A DNA stretch of 64,000 nt, from NCBI GenBank assembly GCA_963703385.1, contig OY969816.1:2480001-2544000 (forward strand). Direction: 5' to 3'. The notes under the pieces are model-generated. The model did not search any database, was not told the origin of the DNA, and saw nothing but the letters and a program-made list of their open reading frames with translations. Below, piece after piece: positions 60,575 through 64,000 of the stretch. Numbering within the stretch: position 1 is the stretch's first letter; the number at the start of each line of letters is the position of its first letter. Both the position numbers and the translations under genes were made by a program. This stretch comes from Rhodoblastus sp963703385. GTDB taxonomy: Bacteria > Pseudomonadota > Alphaproteobacteria > Rhizobiales > Beijerinckiaceae.

Positions 60575-61474
60575 TCAAAGGTCGGGCGTCACGCGCACGC
60601 CGGCGTGCACCTCCTGGGCGGAGACGCCCGAACCCAGGTTCTTGTATTGATAGCCGACGTCGAGCTTCACATGCGGGCCGATGTCAAAGGCGACGCCCGT
60701 CATCAGCGCCCAGGCGAAATTGATGCGACTGGATGACGGCCCGCGGTCGTTCGGATAGCCGTAATAGGCGCAGATGGTCGACCCATTCGACGCGTCGCCG
60801 ATATTGCAATTGTTGTTGTGCCCGTTCGTGCCGTAAGGCTGACCGCTCAAGAATCGGAAATCGACATTGGAGGAAGCCTGGATGTTCGCAAGGCCCGCGC
60901 CCGCGCCGACATAGGGCGTCATGCTCCACCAGGTCCCGAGATCCAGATAGCCGTTGAGCAGATAGGTTTGCGCGGTGTACGAGGCATAGGGGCTGGCGGC
61001 GCACGTCGTATATTGCGACACGCCAAGCGAACTGATCGAGAACAGGCACGCCGTGTCCCCCAGACCCCCATCCCAGGCGGCCGGCATCGGGCTTGTGCCG
61101 TTGAACACGACCGTCGGGCCGTAGCGCTTGAAGTACGGATCGACGCCGCCGGTGAAATCGACGCGGAACCAGTTGTTGAACTGGTAGCCGACGCCGAGGT
61201 CGCCGCCGACGCCGGTGAACCAGTTTGACCCGCGCACGGTCGGAAGCCCGCTGGCGGCGAGCTCCGTCGTCGGTTCGAGAAAGCTCGCCGGCAATTGGAA
61301 AAATTCGGTGTTCAGGTCGCCGCGCAGATACCAGCCCGTGCCGAACTCCACCATCGGGCTCGGCTCCTCCTCCTGATAGGCGGGGGGCATGTTCAGGTCG
61401 GCTGCGCGAGCGGCCGGGCCGCCCGCCGACCAGGCAAGAAGCGCGGCGATCGCCGCTTGAACCGTTTGACGCAT
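60575..61474 (-). CDS. Outer-membrane beta-barrel protein (Omp25/31-like), copy 1
   Basis: 299 residues. A signal peptide (MRQTVQAAIAALLAWSAGG, cleavage after ARA) is followed by alternating strands with aromatic girdles (GWYLRGDLNTEFF; LGVGYQFNNWFRVDFTGG; YLDLGTWWSMTPYVGAGAGLA; NFAWALMTGVAFDIGPHVKLDVGYQYKNLG). It resembles rhizobial Omp25/Omp31-type eight-stranded proteins, with extended loops. Outer-membrane structural or porin-like role. Confidence 0.8.
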   Translation of the reverse strand: MRQTVQAAIAALLAWSAGGPAARAADLNMPPAYQEEEPSPMVEFGTGWYLRGDLNTEFFQLPASFLEPTTELAASGLPTVRGSNWFTGVGGDLGVGYQFNNWFRVDFTGGVDPYFKRYGPTVVFNGTSPMPAAWDGGLGDTACLFSISSLGVSQYTTCAASPYASYTAQTYLLNGYLDLGTWWSMTPYVGAGAGLANIQASSNVDFRFLSGQPYGTNGHNNNCNIGDASNGSTICAYYGYPNDRGPSSSRINFAWALMTGVAFDIGPHVKLDVGYQYKNLGSGVSAQEVHAGVRVTPDL

Positions 61475-61630
61475 CTCTGACCTCTTCGCCTGTCCGGGCG
61501 CGACGCCGCGCCGATCGTGCCAAGAGTGTGAAGGAAGATGGTTAAACGTGACTTAACCTTAATGAGTTGTGCAAAAAATTATGCCTATACTTTCAACCGC
61601 CACGACGCAGCGGGAACGGCGCGACGCCAC

Positions 61631-61732
61631 AGCGCGTTCGCGGATCATGGAGTCGAACGCGCTCGGCTATTTCATTGTTTTACCGCATATTCTGATCCGA
61701 AAAGTCTATCAACTTTTCGGGAATATGCTCTA
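61631..61732 (+). repeat. Dispersed palindromic repeat, copy 3 of 3
   Basis: Almost identical to the copy at 23619-23722. It lies between the two porin genes, directly beside the terminator of the second. Confidence 0.85.
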
Positions 61733-61765
61733 AAAGAAAAGGGCGAAAGCCTTGCGCTTTCGCCC
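61731..61765 (-). terminator. Intrinsic terminator of the second porin gene
   Basis: On the minus strand GGGCGAAAGC-GCAAG-GCTTTCGCCC is followed by TTTTCTTTTA, a 10-bp stem with a T-tract, 31 bases after the stop codon at 61796. Confidence 0.85.
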
Positions 61766-61795
61766 TGACAGCCAGCCCGCCGAGGCGGAATCAAC

Positions 61796-62671
61796 TCAAT
61801 ATTTGGCCACCACCACCGGCGGGGCGTAGGCCGGCAGCAGCCAGCGCATGCCGAGCATCAAATCGTTGGACGCCAGGTTGAAATGCTGGGTCTCGTAATG
61901 GCAACCGGTCGCGGAGCCGCCGTTGCAGGCGATTGCGCCGGTGCTCATCGCGCCCATGTTCACGTAACGATAGCTCATGTCGAGCAGAAGGTTGGGCGTG
62001 ACATGAAAGGCGAGGCCGGTCGTGAGATCCCAGGCGAAATCCGTCCCGCTGGCGTTGGGGGCCATGCCATAGGCGTTGGCCTGACTCATGCTGACATCGG
62101 TCAGGCCGTTCACGCCATAGACCACGAAGCCGACGCCGCCGCCGAAATAGGGCGTGACGCCCATCCAGGTGCCGACGTCGAGATAGCCATTGGCCAGGAA
62201 CAGACCGCCGCGGACGGTGGCGTTGTAATTATCGCCGCAAGTGGCGGCGCCGCCGACCGGGCAATTGCTGCCGCCCCCGGTGAACTGATAGAAGACTTTG
62301 GAATTATAGGTAGCGCCGGAGAGATAGGCAAAGGTCAGGTCGGCGCGGAACCAAGAATTGAATTGGTAGCCGGCGCCGAAATCGAAGACGCCGCTGTCGC
62401 CGACATTGACCGGTCCATCCCAGGCGCCGAGGGAGGCGAGGGTTGAGCCGTCGCTGAACGTCGAATTCAGGCTGGACGCCCCATTGATTCCGACGCCAAC
62501 GTCGCCGCGCAGATAAAAGCCGCTGTCCTCGACCGGGCCGCGCAGCGGAGGCGGCTCCAGCTGGGGCGCAGGCGGCAGGAGGTCGGCCGCGCGGGCCGCC
62601 GGAACGACAGCGGTCGGCGCGGCGAGAATCGCGACGGCGCCGGCCAGAGTGAGGGCTTTCAATCTGCCCAT
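61796..62671 (-). CDS. Outer-membrane beta-barrel protein (Omp25/31-like), copy 2
   Basis: 291 residues. Signal peptide MGRLKALTLAGAVAILAAP with AARA cleavage, then strands similar in layout to copy 1 (SGFYLRGDVGVGINGAS; GAGYQFNSWFRADLTFAYL; YLDVGTWMGVTPYFGGGVGFV; DFAWDLTTGLAFHVTPNLLLDMSYRYVNMG). The C-terminus ends in an aromatic residue, as expected for outer-membrane insertion. A tandem paralog of the first porin, with a dispersed repeat between them. Confidence 0.82.
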   Translation of the reverse strand: MGRLKALTLAGAVAILAAPTAVVPAARAADLLPPAPQLEPPPLRGPVEDSGFYLRGDVGVGINGASSLNSTFSDGSTLASLGAWDGPVNVGDSGVFDFGAGYQFNSWFRADLTFAYLSGATYNSKVFYQFTGGGSNCPVGGAATCGDNYNATVRGGLFLANGYLDVGTWMGVTPYFGGGVGFVVYGVNGLTDVSMSQANAYGMAPNASGTDFAWDLTTGLAFHVTPNLLLDMSYRYVNMGAMSTGAIACNGGSATGCHYETQHFNLASNDLMLGMRWLLPAYAPPVVVAKY

Positions 62672-62900
62672 GGCAAAATCCCTTTTGATGCGGGGCGCGC
62701 ATGGCCCGAATTCGTATGGACGCGAGAATTTGTGCCACCAAAGATTTAAGCAGGTCTTAACCCTAACCTTTTACCGCGAATTTTAATCATGCCGGCCCAT
62801 CTCGCCGGGTCTTGATGCTTTACTTCATCGTCCTGATCCGTTACGCGGTCCTGATCCCCCGGCGCGAGCCGGGCTTTTTGTGTTGCGGGCGACTGGAGAT

Positions 62901-63025
62901 CCAGGCGAAATTCTGGCGCACGCCAGAGCGACGCGGTGAAACACTCCAGCCGAGCTTTTGGCGCAGGCCGGAGCGAGGCGGTGAAACATTCCAGCCGAGC
63001 GGTCGGCGAAGGCCGGAGCGAGGCG
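62901..63025 (+). repeat. 45-bp tandem repeat upstream of purA
   Basis: Two full 45-bp units (62901-62945, 62946-62990) and a partial third (62991-63025), centred on CCAGCCGAGC and GGCCGGAGCGAGGCG. It ends 24 bases before purA. The rest of 62672-62900 holds no gene. Confidence 0.75.
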
Positions 63026-63048
63026 TAAAAAAGGGAAGAGCGCGAAAG

Positions 63049-64000
<952 letters not shown>

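Overview
The window looks like the chromosome of a high-GC alphaproteobacterium, most likely of the order Hyphomicrobiales (a Beijerinckiaceae/Methylocystaceae/Rhodoblastus-like relative). The support is a tRNA-His without G-1 and C73, a PdhS-type cell-cycle histidine kinase, a GcrA-like domain, paired phasins, Omp25/31-like porins, NsrR/Rrf2 and NnrS nitric-oxide genes, and a pqq locus. I cannot name the species.

Layout. 1-3350: IS debris (IS1182 3' end, a frameshifted IS110 transposase, an internally deleted IS1182 copy). 3351-8231: pqqA-pqqD-pqqE without pqqB or pqqC, followed on the same strand by a PuuD-like membrane protein, a SerC-type aminotransferase, a dihydroorotate-dehydrogenase-like flavoenzyme and a TauD/CsiD-like dioxygenase. 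8781-10300: a MetB-like gamma-synthase and a stand-alone QueA-barrel protein. 10427-21070: a nitrosative-stress island (fdxA, DUF2249 genes, a multi-pass membrane protein, a DUF59 protein, a DUF1971/truncated-hemoglobin fusion, two NsrR-like regulators, a DUF6522 protein) tied together by 23-bp NsrR-type dyads; it also holds a CBS protein and an sdhB-sdhC-sdhD set with no sdhA and a frameshift in sdhB. 21217-23538: a TDT-family exporter and a LysR regulator.

24456-30321: a sulfur-oxidation type dsr cluster that has lost most of its parts. dsrA, dsrB, dsrC and dsrL look intact, only the 3' tail of dsrK remains, dsrJ seems reduced to a signal peptide, dsrN is cut by an IS3-family remnant, and dsrEFH, dsrM, dsrO and dsrP are missing. 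30335-38422: a complete kdpFABCDE potassium-uptake operon on the minus strand. 38562-41631: a second NO-linked group (tandem Cys4 protein, second QueA-barrel protein, NnrS, Crp/Fnr regulator with an NnrR-like box). 41666-51648: amidohydrolase, TrpB2, a RelE/XRE toxin-antitoxin locus with a relic duplicate, and an SbcD/YhaN-type nuclease-ATPase pair. 51746-56257: purU and a small decayed island lying between a tRNA-His gene and a duplicated copy of its 3' end. 56387-64000: two phasins, the histidine kinase, two porins and the start of purA.

The genes suggest metabolism involving inorganic sulfur and a PQQ-dependent dehydrogenase, with a strong nitric-oxide defence. A notable feature is that seven otherwise conserved genes carry single-base frameshifts. 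That means either real gene decay or indel errors in the assembly, and every pseudogene call here should be read with this in mind.
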